A DNA stretch of 64,000 nt from Cristatella mucedo (lineage: Eukaryota; Bryozoa; Phylactolaemata; Cristatellidae). Position numbers and translations under genes: made by a program. The stretch spans positions 10,980,001-11,044,000 of the forward strand of contig WPIO01000007.1 of NCBI GenBank assembly GCA_009760855.2. Reading direction: 5' to 3'. The notes beneath the pieces are model-generated. The model had not been told where the DNA came from. It ran no database searches and saw nothing but the letters and a program-made list of their open reading frames with translations. Shown here in pieces: positions 22,916 through 34,527 of this stretch (positions are counted from its first letter, which is position 1; each line of letters opens with the position of its first letter).

Positions 22916-23790
22916 GACAGGCGCCGCTCCGTAGATGTCACGGTGAGAGAAGTCCTTCATAACGATATGGCCGGCGCCTGCTGGCTATTTCCGGCCGCCG
23001 CACCCCTACCCTGGCCGAGCCGAGCAGAGCTGCCCAGCAGTTGCCTCTGGCGTCTCGTCGTTGGCGCAGCGACGAGGCGCCGAGCTCGCGGAGCGCCGCC
23101 GCGTGTCTCCATCAGTGACCTCCGGCGGAAACAGCGGCCTCGCAGCCTCCGCCGACAGCTGACGGCTTCCGTGCTGCGGCGCGCGCGGGTGCTGGCGTGC
23201 GCGCATCGAAGTTCGCGCGCGTTGTCGCCCGTCGTAGCGCTAGCGTATCGCTCCTTTCGGCAGATTTATTATTTAAGCCGCCCGTCGGATGCATTCTCGG
23301 TGCATGCCGCTCCTGCTCGCCGCTCCGACGGAGCTCTTTTTTCCCCCCGGAGACTGAACCCATTCGGCGGGCTGCTGCTACGGCGTCGTCGGGCCCCTTT
23401 GGCGGCGGTGGCAGCGCTGTTTCGCAGCCGAACGCAGCCGGCGCTGTTTTTTTCTCGCTCGCGTGCCCAGTCGCTGCACTCAGTTCGCTTCCTCTGTTGA
23501 CTCAAACTGCACGTGCGGTGCAGCGTTGCAGCAGGACGCACTTGACCTCAGCAGCTTGACCGTTTGCTTACTCCGGCGTCTGCCGCTGACCGCTGGAGGC
23601 GACTGCGACAATGCCGCGCTGTCGTCGAGTGGCCGCGCAGTCCAGCCGCAGGGCCGAGGCGACTGCGGCGGCGGGCGCGAGCGCGTGGCCTCGGCTCGAC
23701 CGGCGGCTTCGGCTTACGCGCGCCGCTAGCCGTCGCCGCCGCAGCGCCCGGATGCGCGGCGGGCGGCAATTACCGCCACGGTTTTAGAAG
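22916..23790. other. Orphan GC-rich CpG island
   Basis: About 0.9 kb of CpG-dense DNA, as GC-rich as the snail-like promoter flank, with sharp edges against ordinary DNA. A TATTTAAG motif lies near 23268. Every frame is Ala/Arg/Pro-rich and none matches a known domain. It may be a promoter or non-coding first exon (inference). Confidence 0.45.
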
Positions 23791-24252
23791 CTTAAAGAAG
23801 AGAACGTGAGAAGGGAGACACCGCCTGAATGAGAAGACACCGCGCCGAGAGAGGCGTCAGCGGAAGGCGCACAGGTGCTTTTTACTGCGGACGCAGGTGG
23901 CATATGTACTCGACCGACATATATTGTATGAGCCATTGAAGTGTCAATTCGGGTCTTCTTTAATTATCTTGACAAATAGTAGCATTAGGAGTGTCTCCGG
24001 CGACCGGGCGGGCGGCGGTGGGAGGGGGGCCAGCAGAAGACACGTCCGCCGAAGACGCGAAGGAAGCCGGCGGCGGCGGCTGCGGCAGGTGCCTGCAAGC
24101 GGTGCCTGCAAGCGGTGCCTTCGCGAGCTGCTGCTGCTGCTGCTCGAGCTGCTGCTGCCGCCGCTCTTCTCCGCGCGGTCATCTGCTCCGCACGGGTCTG
24201 AGATGTCACCAGATGGCAAGACATGAGAGAAGTGCCGCAAGGGCACCGCCAT
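23791..24252. other. Unassigned DNA with CTG/CCG-type triplet runs
   Basis: A (CTG)n-like run at about 24130-24160 and GCGGCGG-type stretches. No protein family is recognised in any frame. Confidence 0.45.
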
Positions 24253-24811
<559 letters not shown>

Positions 24812-26424
24812 AGTTAGCGACGTGCCTGGCAGCAGACGGTGAGGAACTCACGAGAAAACGCTGAAATGCTGAATCGCCGTAAAGTGCACGGGACGGTGCA
24901 GTGCATGCCCGTTTACTCGACTCTGACTTCGTCGTCTCCAGCTGCTCTCCAGCCTCATTACCTGCGGAGGCGATAGCCCCCACCGCCTAGCCTCGAGCGG
25001 CACTTCGTGGAGCTTCCTAACTTAGGTGCGATGGCCCCTCCTTCTCCTCCTCGTCCTTCTAGGCTGCCAGGTGCTCGAGGCGCTACCGGCCCCCTCCGCT
25101 AGCCTAGCACCAGCCGCATTCCTCACCCTCACCTGTAATCACGGTCTGCGGAATTTAATGAAGTAAATCATTTGCTTCAGATTTACCAGATTCACGGCTG
25201 CCGCGGCAGGTAGGATTTGGACGGATTAGTTGCTCCGAAAGCCTAGTCGCCGCCGCACGCCTGCCTAAGCCATTGTGCGTTCCGGTCTCAGAGCTGTGAC
25301 AAATGACTTTCTAAGACGCCCCGGCTGCTCCGTTGCCACTGCCACCGAAATGGCAGGACCTGGCAGGCAGTGGCACCTCTTCTTCCTACAAGTTGCCACC
25401 AATTTCTTACACACTTGTCAGGGACTAGACTTTCAATCATGCTGCACACTCACCGCCTCAGAGTGGGAGGGGTGCTTCCGACGTGTTGGCTGCCCGCTCC
25501 ATGGCAGCGTCCTTCTATCAAGCTTTCCTCAAGCATTTCACATAGCTAGGAGCTGTTATGGCATTGGTCTAAGAGAGCTTTAGTTCAACCGAAATGAATT
25601 AAGACAGACTTTAAGCAGGAAGTCAATACAACCTGACCTGGTCAGGGCTGGAGCTAATAAAAAATCTCTGGCTGCCGCTCTTACCACAAACAATAACTAA
25701 CTAATTCAATAGGCAAGTTTGGTTCCGCTAATTGTCAAGAGTGTCGTTGTTACCTAGCAAGTAATCGTGCAGAAATTACGACTGGCTCCAAACGCTAGCG
25801 CGTGAACAGTGCCATCGTGCAAAGTACTTTCGACAGATTGCTAGTCGAATCGTCCTATATGTGACTAGTTAACTTATTGAAGATCGCCTCTCACAGAATC
25901 AGACGTCAAAGGGGCAGTAGTTAGATACTGGTTTGCAGGAACAAGGATGTTCTTGGTGAAGTGGTCTGGGCCAAGTGTAAGTGAGCGCTAAGTTGACATC
26001 GCGCCCACCATATGCATAGCCAGCATTAAAGCACAAACTGCTCCAACCCTGACCGATAAACGATCAGCCAATGATCGGAAGGCTGACGAGGCATGTCGCA
26101 CCGCTTAGCTGTTAGCCGCGTTCCCTAAGCGTATGGCTGCAACATTCTTGTACTAGTAGATGCCATCAACTAGGTGCCCAGCCTAATAGAAACCCCCGAC
26201 GTCCTATAATCGATGCACTAGGACTTATCAGACAGCCATAATCTTAACCTTTTATCTCTCGCGATAACTCTGCTACGGCAGTAATTCTCGACACTATCCT
26301 TATAGGACAGCTATCTTGGCCAACGGCCAGTTTGGCTTCACATACACATACCGTGCATGACCAGTCGGTTTGCTTATTGACGAACGTATCCACTGCCAGG
26401 TTGCGTCAATCACTTTTGGGATCC
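24812..26424. other. Unassigned DNA
   Basis: GC-rich up to about 25140, then balanced. Nothing recognised on either strand. Confidence 0.45.
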
Positions 26425-26605
26425 ATCGTCTCACTTAAGGGCCAGGATTGCCCCGGAGGCAAGATGCTCGCTCTTCACGACCGATGTCATGAATTCGAAT
26501 CCTGCCGTGAGCGATCCTTGATTGCCAACTTCAAGCGGTGGTGATAGCCGTTAAGACTCTCCTGCCACTATGCAATCGAGGCTCTTAAATCAGCTAATAT
26601 TTTGT
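26425..26605 (+). mobile_element. SINE-A copy, degraded A box
   Basis: Plus-strand order: GGAGGCAAGATGCTCGC head (A box lost), ATTCGAATCC (B box nearly intact), GAGCGATCCTTGATTGCC, AAGCGGTGGTGATAGCCG, and CTCTTAAATCAGCTAA at the 3' end. It lies about 75 bases upstream of an L2-A copy. Confidence 0.78.
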
Positions 26606-26679
26606 TTTTAAGAATACCTATCTCAAATACTTCTTAATTGTTGCGTAGTGCAGCCGCCTATCTATATCTTTCCAGTCTC

Positions 26680-27294
26680 TAGAAGACTCTGCAGCTGGGC
26701 TTGTCTGTCGTGAGCGTCGCAGTTGCCACATTACTCCACTTCTCGCCGACCTGCACTGGCTACCAGTCAAGCAACGGATTGACTTCAAGGTTTTGTCGCT
26801 CACTTTTAGGTCCCTTCATTCTATGGCTCCAGCCTATCTGTCAGATATACTACCCCATCAGGCCAAGCATCGTACCACCCGCTTTTCGGAATCCAACGGT
26901 CTAGAAATACCTCATACAAACCTTAAATCCTTTGGAGACCATGCATTTAGTTCGTATGCTCCCAAAGGCTGGAACTCCCTCCCGACCTGCATCAGAACAT
27001 CCCCTGACCTGACCACATTTAAAAGGAACCTAAAAACACACCTATTTAGGACAGCATTTAGTGGGTCCCTGTGATTCGTCTTTGATGTGCTTATGCGTGC
27101 TGACACTGTGCATGCTGCCACTAACCACATTTGCATGCTGACCCTGTGCATGTCACCCCTAACCATATTATTCATTTCGTTTGCTTTTCAAGCATTTTCA
27201 ATTGCATTTCACTTTACAGCAAATTTAAAGCGCCTAGAGCGAGATTAAGTTCTCTGAGGGCGCTTTATAAAGTGAATTATTATTATTATTATTA
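26680..27294 (+). mobile_element. L2-A LINE 3' end
   Basis: 5'-truncated. The frame encodes the L2 region with LHWLPVKQRIDFKVLSL-like sequence, then HSMAPAYLSDILPHQAKH (26793 onward) and NLKSFGDHAFSSYAPKGWNS. The 3' UTR ends with GCGCCTAGAGCGAGATTAAG, GAGGGCGCTTTATAAAGTG and (ATT)n. A frameshift splits the first part from the second. Confidence 0.9.
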
Positions 27295-28075
27295 CTAACT
27301 GAAGGGTCTGCGATGGAACAGCTGTAAGGCAGCCCTACGGCAAGACGAGCTGCCTCGAGCTTATCTGCCTCACGCGAAAGGCACTTTACAATGAAGCACG
27401 AAAGCTGCCGGACAGCTTGACAGCCTGACAACATTCATGGTGTCGTAAGTCTATATTTACTGTCTAGATTCGAGAGAGTGGTGGGATGGCCTCGACCGTT
27501 CTCAATGTGCTCCGATGTGGCTCTGAAGTGAGCCAAGCGACAAGATAACTTCTAATTCAAGGAGAAAAAATTAAATTTCTATTATATTTCAGCCTAGAAG
27601 GCTGAATCTAAAGACAGGGTGATGATGGTCGCCATTTTATTGGTAGCCCTTGTTTCGGATGCCACCAAGGTCTAGAAAAAATGTGCGCGGGCTGATGACG
27701 AAGCAGCCCAGGCTAAGGACGATGCTGTTGCCGACAATGACCTGAAAATCCGCCTGTTGGATGTCGGCTAACTAAAAATCCAAAGGGTGACTTATTTATG
27801 ATAAGGTTGTCCATGAGAAGCTCATATCATTTCTTCTAGCAGAGGCATTTGTGTTACACTGCTCAAGGGACAGCATGTTTGAGACCACTCCACTCGGTTT
27901 CATATTCTTTCATTCCATGTGGTCTGACACATTGAGCGCTGGGTTTGCTGACATTTCTTCGAAAATCGCTTGGCTATAATATCAGCAGCTTTTCTTTGCG
28001 TTCATCGCTGAACCAGTAGCTCTCAGTTTCCCATCAACTACCATACCTCTCATTGTTCTGATCCACCGGTCCATC
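27295..28075. other. Unassigned DNA
   Basis: No confident assignment. The right part may contain the N-terminal end of the LINE endonuclease relic that becomes recognisable at 28080. Confidence 0.35.
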
Positions 28076-28079
28076 TTGC

Positions 28080-28480
28080 GGGCTGTCAAACCTTGTTTAT
28101 GGAGGACTTTTAGGAGTTAATGACCAAAGTAGTTCTCTGTGATAAGCCGTTGTTAATTGCTGGGTATTGTAACATTAATGTCGTTGATCTTAGAAACAGT
28201 TAGGTTTGTTCATTTCTTGATGGCGCAAAGACATTCACTTGTACCCAAAACCTTTGTCATGCAACTGATATCGGTTGCTATATTCTGGATACCGGGATCG
28301 CACAGGGTGCCTGCCCCAGTGACCTCGTTGTGTGCTCGCTTAAAATCTCAGATCCTTGCTCCTAAAACTCACTTAGTGCTCATGCCCTTTCGTATGAGTT
28401 CGGCAGCATCAAGTTTTTTCAGCGACGCAGCTTGAAAGAATTGATACTGATACATACTTTTTAATCGATCGCAGTGCAGG
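28080..28480 (+). mobile_element. L2-type LINE endonuclease relic
   Basis: In broken frames the plus strand gives PLLIAGYCNINVVDLRNS, a decayed form of the APE-type endonuclease motif (family form GDFN.H.D). About 130 bases later comes a HATDIGCYILDTGIA-like match to the THxxGHTLDLV motif, then a SLKISDPCS-like match to the ISDH motif. Asp and His of the active-site motifs are substituted, so it is inactive. It is the only piece of endonuclease seen in plus orientation. Confidence 0.6.
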
Positions 28481-29175
28481 TCTTCTCAATAAACAACTCG
28501 CGACTTTGCCTACAGCTTCGATACCGTCATGGATGCAGTAAACTTGATACGCATGTGTGCTCTCGAAGACCGTTAGCCCCAAATGACGTAAGGAGTCTTT
28601 AAAACACTTCTCTACAGACCAAAATAGTTCAACATGCAACATCTGGAGCTCGATATTTATAGCCGATTTAAGCAGTTAGTAACTGACCCCGGTCTAGCCA
28701 GGCCAACAGGCTACGTCCGCTAGGACGCTCCGTAAGGCTACGTCAACTTCCATAAGCTAAGTAACAGCAGTGCTTACTTTTTACTTGCATACTACAACCT
28801 AGCTAGTCCAACCTTAAGCAACTTTAAATAAGTCACTTAATTAGTTACTGGAAAGCCTGAGCGGTCTCATTCTATACGCCTAATATTAGCTGCAAGGCCG
28901 ATAAGCTTTTCAGAAGATCATTCGCACGTGTTCGTACTTCCATTAAGTCACTTCAGACGACTGCAAGCATCTCGTCAGTCAAAAGCTGCCATTCCCTTTT
29001 GGACGTAATTCAGAGGATTCTGCTGCTGAAACAGTTACTATAATTAAATTAAGTAAAAAGAGCTCCTCGTCTGAAGATATTGAGCTCTTCGGTTGTCGCT
29101 GCTCGCTGTTCAGGCCACATATGAAACTCGCTGTGAAACTCGCTGTGAAACTCATTCAGACGCAATTCTTAGCGT
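28481..29175. other. Unassigned DNA
   Basis: Possibly further LINE linker in its first 200 bases but too decayed to support. A three-unit GAAACTCGCTGT repeat lies at about 29126-29155. Confidence 0.35.
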
Positions 29176-29179
29176 ACGA

Positions 29180-29787
29180 CATCTACTGCATCTGGCAATG
29201 AATATGGCGGCAAGGCCAGTCTTCAAGTCCCAGAGGTTTGACCGCGTGTCTCTCCTTTGCTAAAAGAGCTAGAATGGCTGCCGGTAGGTCAACGGATACA
29301 GAGCAAAGTTCTTACGCTGACCCACAAAGCTCGCCACGGCTTGGCTCCTCCAAACCTAACTGAACTGCTGCATCAGTCTCAGCCTCCTCGTGCGCTCAGG
29401 TCCTATAAGGACAATAAATTTGCTGTTCGCTCCTCCGCTTAAGCACCGTTGGCGAAAGAAGCTTTTGCTCTGCAGATCCTAGACTGAGGAAGTCACTTCC
29501 ACAATTCTTACGCAACGAGAGCTACTCTTCAGCTGCCGACTATGGCTCACCCTTTCCAGCGGTCCTGAGCTGCTACTTCCACGTTACTCACTACCTCAGC
29601 TGCTCTCCTGACTCGGCTATGCTTCCCACTTACTCTTTGTTGCGTGAGATGAAGTCTGTTGGCTACCGAATGCGTACCGAAAGCCGCTTAAGCTATGAGT
29701 TCACTATACAAAACTCTCCTATGTAACACCTACATAGTCTTTATGGCTTTGTGGAGTTACAGACGGAGATAAATTACATTATATCTA
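29180..29787 (+). mobile_element. L2-B LINE 3' end
   Basis: Frame at 29257-29442 has ELEWLPVGQRIQSKVLTLTH and ARHGLAPPNL, the L2 C-terminal motif order. A broken FFSAVLSCYFH-type region and an MKSVGYRMRTES-type segment follow. It ends with CTTTATGGCTTTGTGGAGTT and ACGGAGATAAATTACATTA. Confidence 0.82.
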
Positions 29788-29794
29788 CTCAATT

Positions 29795-30032
29795 GAATGA
29801 CTGCGGCACATTTTTTTCCAGTCGTTGTGAGCTGCAAATTCCATGATATCCACTTCCTCGACTGCGCACTTCATTTAGTTGTTCCCATTTCTTTCCCTAT
29901 CTTACGTGGGATGAAGTCTGCTGGCTACCGTATGCGTTCCGAAAGATGTTTAGGCTTTGAGTGTGCAACGGGAGACTCTCTAGCGCAACACACCCAGTCC
30001 TTTTACCTTTGTGGAACTTCAGATAGCGGTGC
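29795..30032 (+). mobile_element. Second, partial L2-B 3' end
   Basis: Directly follows the first L2-B tail and repeats its final part: VVSCKFHDIHFLDC corresponds to VLSCYFHVTHYLNC-type sequence, then GMKSAGYRMRSE, then TTTTACCTTTGTGGAACTTC. A head-to-tail arrangement of the same 3' region. Confidence 0.7.
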
Positions 30033-30636
30033 ATGCAGAAGTACTGACTATAAGATGCTCAAGAAATCCATGGCCTACTTCACGTCACGGCAGCACGACA
30101 TTTATTTTATGTATGTCTTCTCGCAGTGTCAGCTGAAAGAAGAAGAGGCCTTTGACATCTTTCAGTTAGATTAGCTTTTCTGCGAATATTCGCAACGTCT
30201 GCTTCGTAGAAAGGCAAAGGTATCTATATTAGATCGTAATTGCCTCATCCTCAGGTACAGAGCTGGCCGAGTCTAACCTCACCGTCTAGCCAAGAGTTGG
30301 AATCTGCTGCTCCGTGAAGGCGGCTGATACCTATCTTGGCCTTCATGGGAAATTCAAGAGGCTTCCATCTGTCGTAGAAGTCACTGGTGAATTTCGTATC
30401 TTCTACTTTAGGACGAATTCAAAAGTATCTAGTGAAGCCTCAGAATTCATGCAGGTGATTTGCATAATAAAACGCAGTTACCAAAAGGAATGTTGAGGCG
30501 AGGTCATCGGTTTGCAGCCATCTTGTCGACCGTGCTGGACCCAATACCGGTCAAAGGAAATTCCCTGCTTATATCATAAGATCATCTACACCTTCGCTAT
30601 CTTTAATCACTTTCAGTGTATGCACAAGACGAGCAC
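30033..30636. other. Unassigned DNA
   Basis: The open frame of the L2-B fragment runs on to 30174 without a recognisable match. Nothing else is supported. Confidence 0.4.
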
Positions 30637-30637
30637 C

Positions 30638-30800
30638 ATGAACGGCACACTAAGTAAGGCGGTTGCTTTTCACTACCACGGTCCCGAGGTTGTAGGTTCA
30701 AACCCTACGGTGGGCGAACCTATATTGTCGCTGCAAGCGGTGGCGTAGGCCATTAAGGCTCTTCTGTCGCTATACAAAAGAGGCTGTTGAATCAGCTAGT
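30638..30800 (+). mobile_element. SINE-A copy, full length
   Basis: Plus-strand order is complete: ACGGCACACTAAGTAAGGCG (A box), GGTTCAAACCC (B box), TGGGCGAACCTATATTGTCG, TGCAAGCGGTGGCGTAGGCC, CTCTTCTGTCGCTATACAAA, and CTGTTGAATCAGCTAGTA. It serves well as a family reference copy. Confidence 0.9.
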
Positions 30801-31069
30801 ATGGACTCACCCGCCGAACGTTGCTGCTACAGAAAATGACCGAAAAGTGACCCTGGGATCTTGTGACCATAGGTTTTCACTCATGTTGATTACACGTTAG
30901 CTGCAGGCTCCGTGGTGGAGGAGTACGATGAACGCTTTCAGCACTGTGTTGCAGGACTGCCGTGCGATCAAACCAATATGAATCCAACGCGTTCTGGGCT
31001 TGAAAAACTATCTGCACAAGTTGGCCCGACTGATCATGGCCACAATGATCCACGGCTTGCTTACGTGAA
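30801..31069. other. Unassigned DNA, possibly upstream part of the Gypsy relic
   Basis: Between a SINE-A and the first recognisable Gypsy pol segment. The translation is too broken to assign. Confidence 0.35.
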
Positions 31070-32740
31070 AGAAAATGGCTAGACCTGGGATAAGGTCTTT
31101 GAGCAAGCCTTTGATAAAGTTAATTGCATAGTTACCAGCGAGCTTACACTTGCTTTGTACGACGTCTCTACCTTTGGGCTGTTGTCAGTCTATGCCTTGA
31201 AGCATCGGTTTTGAGGATCTGCTGGTGCAAGCTGATCGGTCAGTTGCTTATGCTTCTGGCACGCTACTGCGGGTGCAAAATTGATACGCACTAGTAAGGA
31301 AAAATTATGGTTGTACAATTTGGACTAGAGCACTCACACCAGTACATCTAAAGGCTGATGCTGTCAGACTAAAAGTCCTTGCTCAATATTATTGTCAAGC
31401 CATTGACAGAGGTGTCGCCAAGGTTGGAGCATATGCACCTTCGTTTCTTAAGATACAATTTTAATATTGCCTACGAGCAATCCAAGTAACAACTGTTAGC
31501 CGAGACCCTTATACAGGCGCTAAGCAAGCAAACATAATGTGACCACAAGTAGAGTGATAATGCACAGATTGCTGAGGCCATGCGTATGACATGACTATCG
31601 CCACTTAATAACAACGAAAAGCCTGAAGATGCTCCACGGCTAACGACTGTACTCTGCAGGCTCTTCTGCATTATACTGCTAACAATAGGCCATCGAATCA
31701 AAATCAGCTGCAGGAGATGATGAAACGTTTATGGTCCACCACTCATTACTTGTCACCGTATGGTGATTTTATTTTTAAAAGTAACCAGGCCGTTGAACCA
31801 AAGCAATCCGCCGGTTCATTATTCAGCATATTCAAAGTAGGTAAACTTTAGTATTGCCCCGTGATATCACAATCACACGCCAGCGCAGCTGTGTCTCAGC
31901 AGCAGTAAGATTAATGGCACTCGCCAAGAAATTCGAATCCTCTTAGGAGAACGGGAATTTTATTCTCGTCATGGCTGAATACGTACCAGACTTGGCAGAG
32001 TACTGATTCTAAAGATTGCCTGATGACGTGTTTGATCTCGCATGGTCCCACTATTTACTGGTCATGGACCGATATAGCTATTAGTGTGTCACTAATAGCT
32101 GTGAGCTCTAAACACAGCAGAAATCCTGAAAAAGTTAGGCACATGTTCTAACTTCAGTAATCTGAAGTGCAGATGACAGAACATCGGCATCAGTTCTTCA
32201 GGCAAGAGCTTTGCGACTAGTATATGAGTGATGTCATCTGACGTCGAAGAGGTTTATTTTCTCTCAATAACTGGGAAGACCGATCGCACAGGCCAAACCA
32301 CCAAGGTCATCGCGAGCAAAATATTCGCTGATGGGAGATCGCCTACTTCCGTTCTGCATATGCTTACAAACATCCCACGAGGCCGTGATCCGCCTATCTC
32401 GGCCATGTTTCTGAAGGGTAGGCAGCTACGCTCAGAGTACTTTCTGTCAAAGGGCTCACTTCGACCCAGTTTGGTTTTCGCATCGCACCAGTAACCACGA
32501 GTGTGCTCCAGATAGCACAGATTAATGTTACTTAAAGTTGCCGACCGGCATATCCAGTCCTTCAGCCGCGTAAGTCAGAACGGACTCGGTTGTAAAAAGG
32601 TGGGTTCCAGCCAACGTCCTGCGTCGCCGTGAAGCATCGCAGTTCTACCTACCGGCTCCAGCCATGTGACTGAGAAGTGCGACTCTACAGGACGAATACC
32701 AATAAATCCAACGAATCTAGCTCGGCCTCGACCGTTGCAG
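31070..32740 (+). mobile_element. Ty3/Gypsy LTR-retrotransposon pol relic (RT end, RNase H, integrase)
   Basis: Plus-strand segments in three shifting frames follow Gypsy pol order. 31083-31190: WDKVFEQAFDKVNCIVTSEL, the RT/RNase H connection. About 31230-31290: DRSVAYASGTLLRV, the RNase H start. 31373-31486: KPLTEVSPRLEHMHLRF then RYNFNIAYE, the RNase H end. 32022-32084: DLAWSHYLLVMDRYS, the integrase core. About 32390-32480: FLKGRQLRSEYFLSKGSLRP, the integrase C-terminal region, followed by a WVPANV-type segment near 32600. At least several frameshifts and stops separate the parts, and catalytic integrase residues are not preserved in one frame. No gag, protease or LTR pair is recognised. 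It is dead. Confidence 0.8.
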
Positions 32741-33254
32741 TCGGCATGGTGGCAGCCGCGAACTCGATAGAACTCTCTATAGTCGTGCAATAAGTAGCGC
32801 ATACGTAGCTGAACTATTTTGTCATTATTTAGACAGAGTCAGTTCTCTTATAGAGCTTCTGTGAATGTTTTACAAATACAATTAGCTGTCGACAGAGCGA
32901 AAGGATATAGTCGTACTGAATCCGATAGAAGCACGTCAATTTGTACAACTACTGTTTAATGAAAAAGTAACCGTAGCTGAAGCGTCATCTGAATTCATAA
33001 AGCGCTCCAGAATCCCTGAAAATAGCGTAGCTAGAGAAGAAAAGAGAAGACTCGTCATCATCGGAAATATATTGACATGTCACAATCGCACCTGCTTGTA
33101 AGGTAATCCCACACTTGATAGCGAGTTGCACTTATCTGCATAAAATAGGAAGTTTTCCGTTTCTAGCCATACATCCTTATGAATACGTGATCGCAATCAG
33201 CAACTGCTGACCTTCCTGGTACTGCCAACTGCTGGTGATTCAGCTGACAGCTAT
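32741..33254. other. Unassigned DNA
   Basis: Nothing recognised. Confidence 0.45.
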
Positions 33255-33885
33255 TATCCAGTTTTGGACGGATTAACTACCAAAACAGCCAATAAGCATC
33301 TGCAGCCGGTGATGCATATGGCTGTTAGGCGGTTCAAAAAATTCACGAACTTCAGCCGAGTGTCTATGTTGAAGGATCAGCTATGGCTTTCTGTTGATCC
33401 GCGGATGCAGAGCCAAATTTTTCCTCTGACTCACGAGGCCCCCCCATGGCTTGGCTCCTGCATACCTAGCTGAGCTGTTACACAGGGTTCAGCCCCCTCG
33501 AGTAATATATGGGCAATAAAATCGTTTCAGCTATTATTCCCTTTAAAACCTCCGTGGCCGAAGCATTTGCTTTACCGGTGGTAGGCTATGAAACTCACTA
33601 TCACAGCTTTTAAGCAACGATATCTCCTTTCCTGATGCGAACTGCGGCGCATCCTTCCCGGCGGTCTTGAACTGCTGCTTTCATGCAACTCACTTACTTG
33701 ACTCCCTCCCGACTGAAAAATGCATCGCACTTTCTCTTTTTTGCATGAGAGCCAGCCCGGTGGCTGCAGTATGTGCATCGAAAGCCGCTTAGGCTGCCAG
33801 TACGCTACAGGAAACCCTCCAGCGTAACACCTGCCGAGTACTCGTGGCTTTGTGGAGTTAGAGATGGTCATGCATTACTTATATT
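33255..33885 (+). mobile_element. L2-B LINE 3' end, decayed
   Basis: Frame at 33264-33473 encodes VMHMAVRRFKKFTNFSRVSM then LKDQLWLSVDPRMQSQIFPL, the L2 C-terminal order with the usual LPV motif changed to LSV. Stops follow. The end reads CTCGTGGCTTTGTGGAGTTA, matching the L2-B tail. Confidence 0.75.
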
Positions 33886-34362
33886 GTACACCAATTTCAG
33901 GAGATTTCTAGAGGCCAGCCTATTGAAGACTTAAGCCACACACATTCGAGCATCTGTGCTTGCATGGAACCAGCCTAGGTTCAATGTCCTTGCCCATGAA
34001 TCATTTTGTTCGTAGCGCGGGAGGCAAAGGGTGGCTAGCGAAGTGCTGAAACACAGTACTTAGAATTTGTTTTGACATTTGTCTACGTCTTCGTCCGGCC
34101 GCAGAGACCGCACCTGTTGCCTACCTGAAGCCGTGCCAGCCAAATATAGCTTTTCAGCGTTTAGGAACCACTAAACGGGACCCTACAGTACATGCTAAAC
34201 TTTCGGCTCGCCTGGATTCTGCCTTCATCAGAGACAGATTGCTAGACTTTCTGGACTTTATATTATTATCGGCTAGGGCTGAGGTTCTCCAATCGAGCGA
34301 CGCTGTCCATTAAGGGCGAGGGAATTCCCGGGCAGGCTCCCACACGGCCACCGGCTGCCTCT
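33886..34362. other. Unassigned DNA
   Basis: Nothing recognised. Confidence 0.45.
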
Positions 34363-34527
34363 AGCTGATTTAACAGCATCTTTTTGTACAGCAGCAGAAG
34401 AGCCTTGAAGGCTATCAGCACCTCTTGCAGAGAGGCAATAGAGAATCGCCCACCGCAGGATTCGAACCCACGACCTCGGGACTGAGGTCGTGAAGAGTGA
34501 CCGCCCTACCCGGTGTGCCTTGTGCTA
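34363..34527 (-). mobile_element. SINE-A copy, full length
   Basis: On minus: AAGGCACACCGGGTAGGGCG (A box), GGTTCGAATCC (perfect B box), GGGCGATTCTCTATTGCC, and GCTGTTAAATCAGCTAG at the end. Both pol III boxes are near consensus. Confidence 0.9.

Noticed and set aside
30800-33250. LTRs bounding the Gypsy relic
   Set aside because: I compared the flanks by eye for a direct repeat with TG...CA ends and found none. The relic seems truncated on both sides, though a decayed LTR could be missed.
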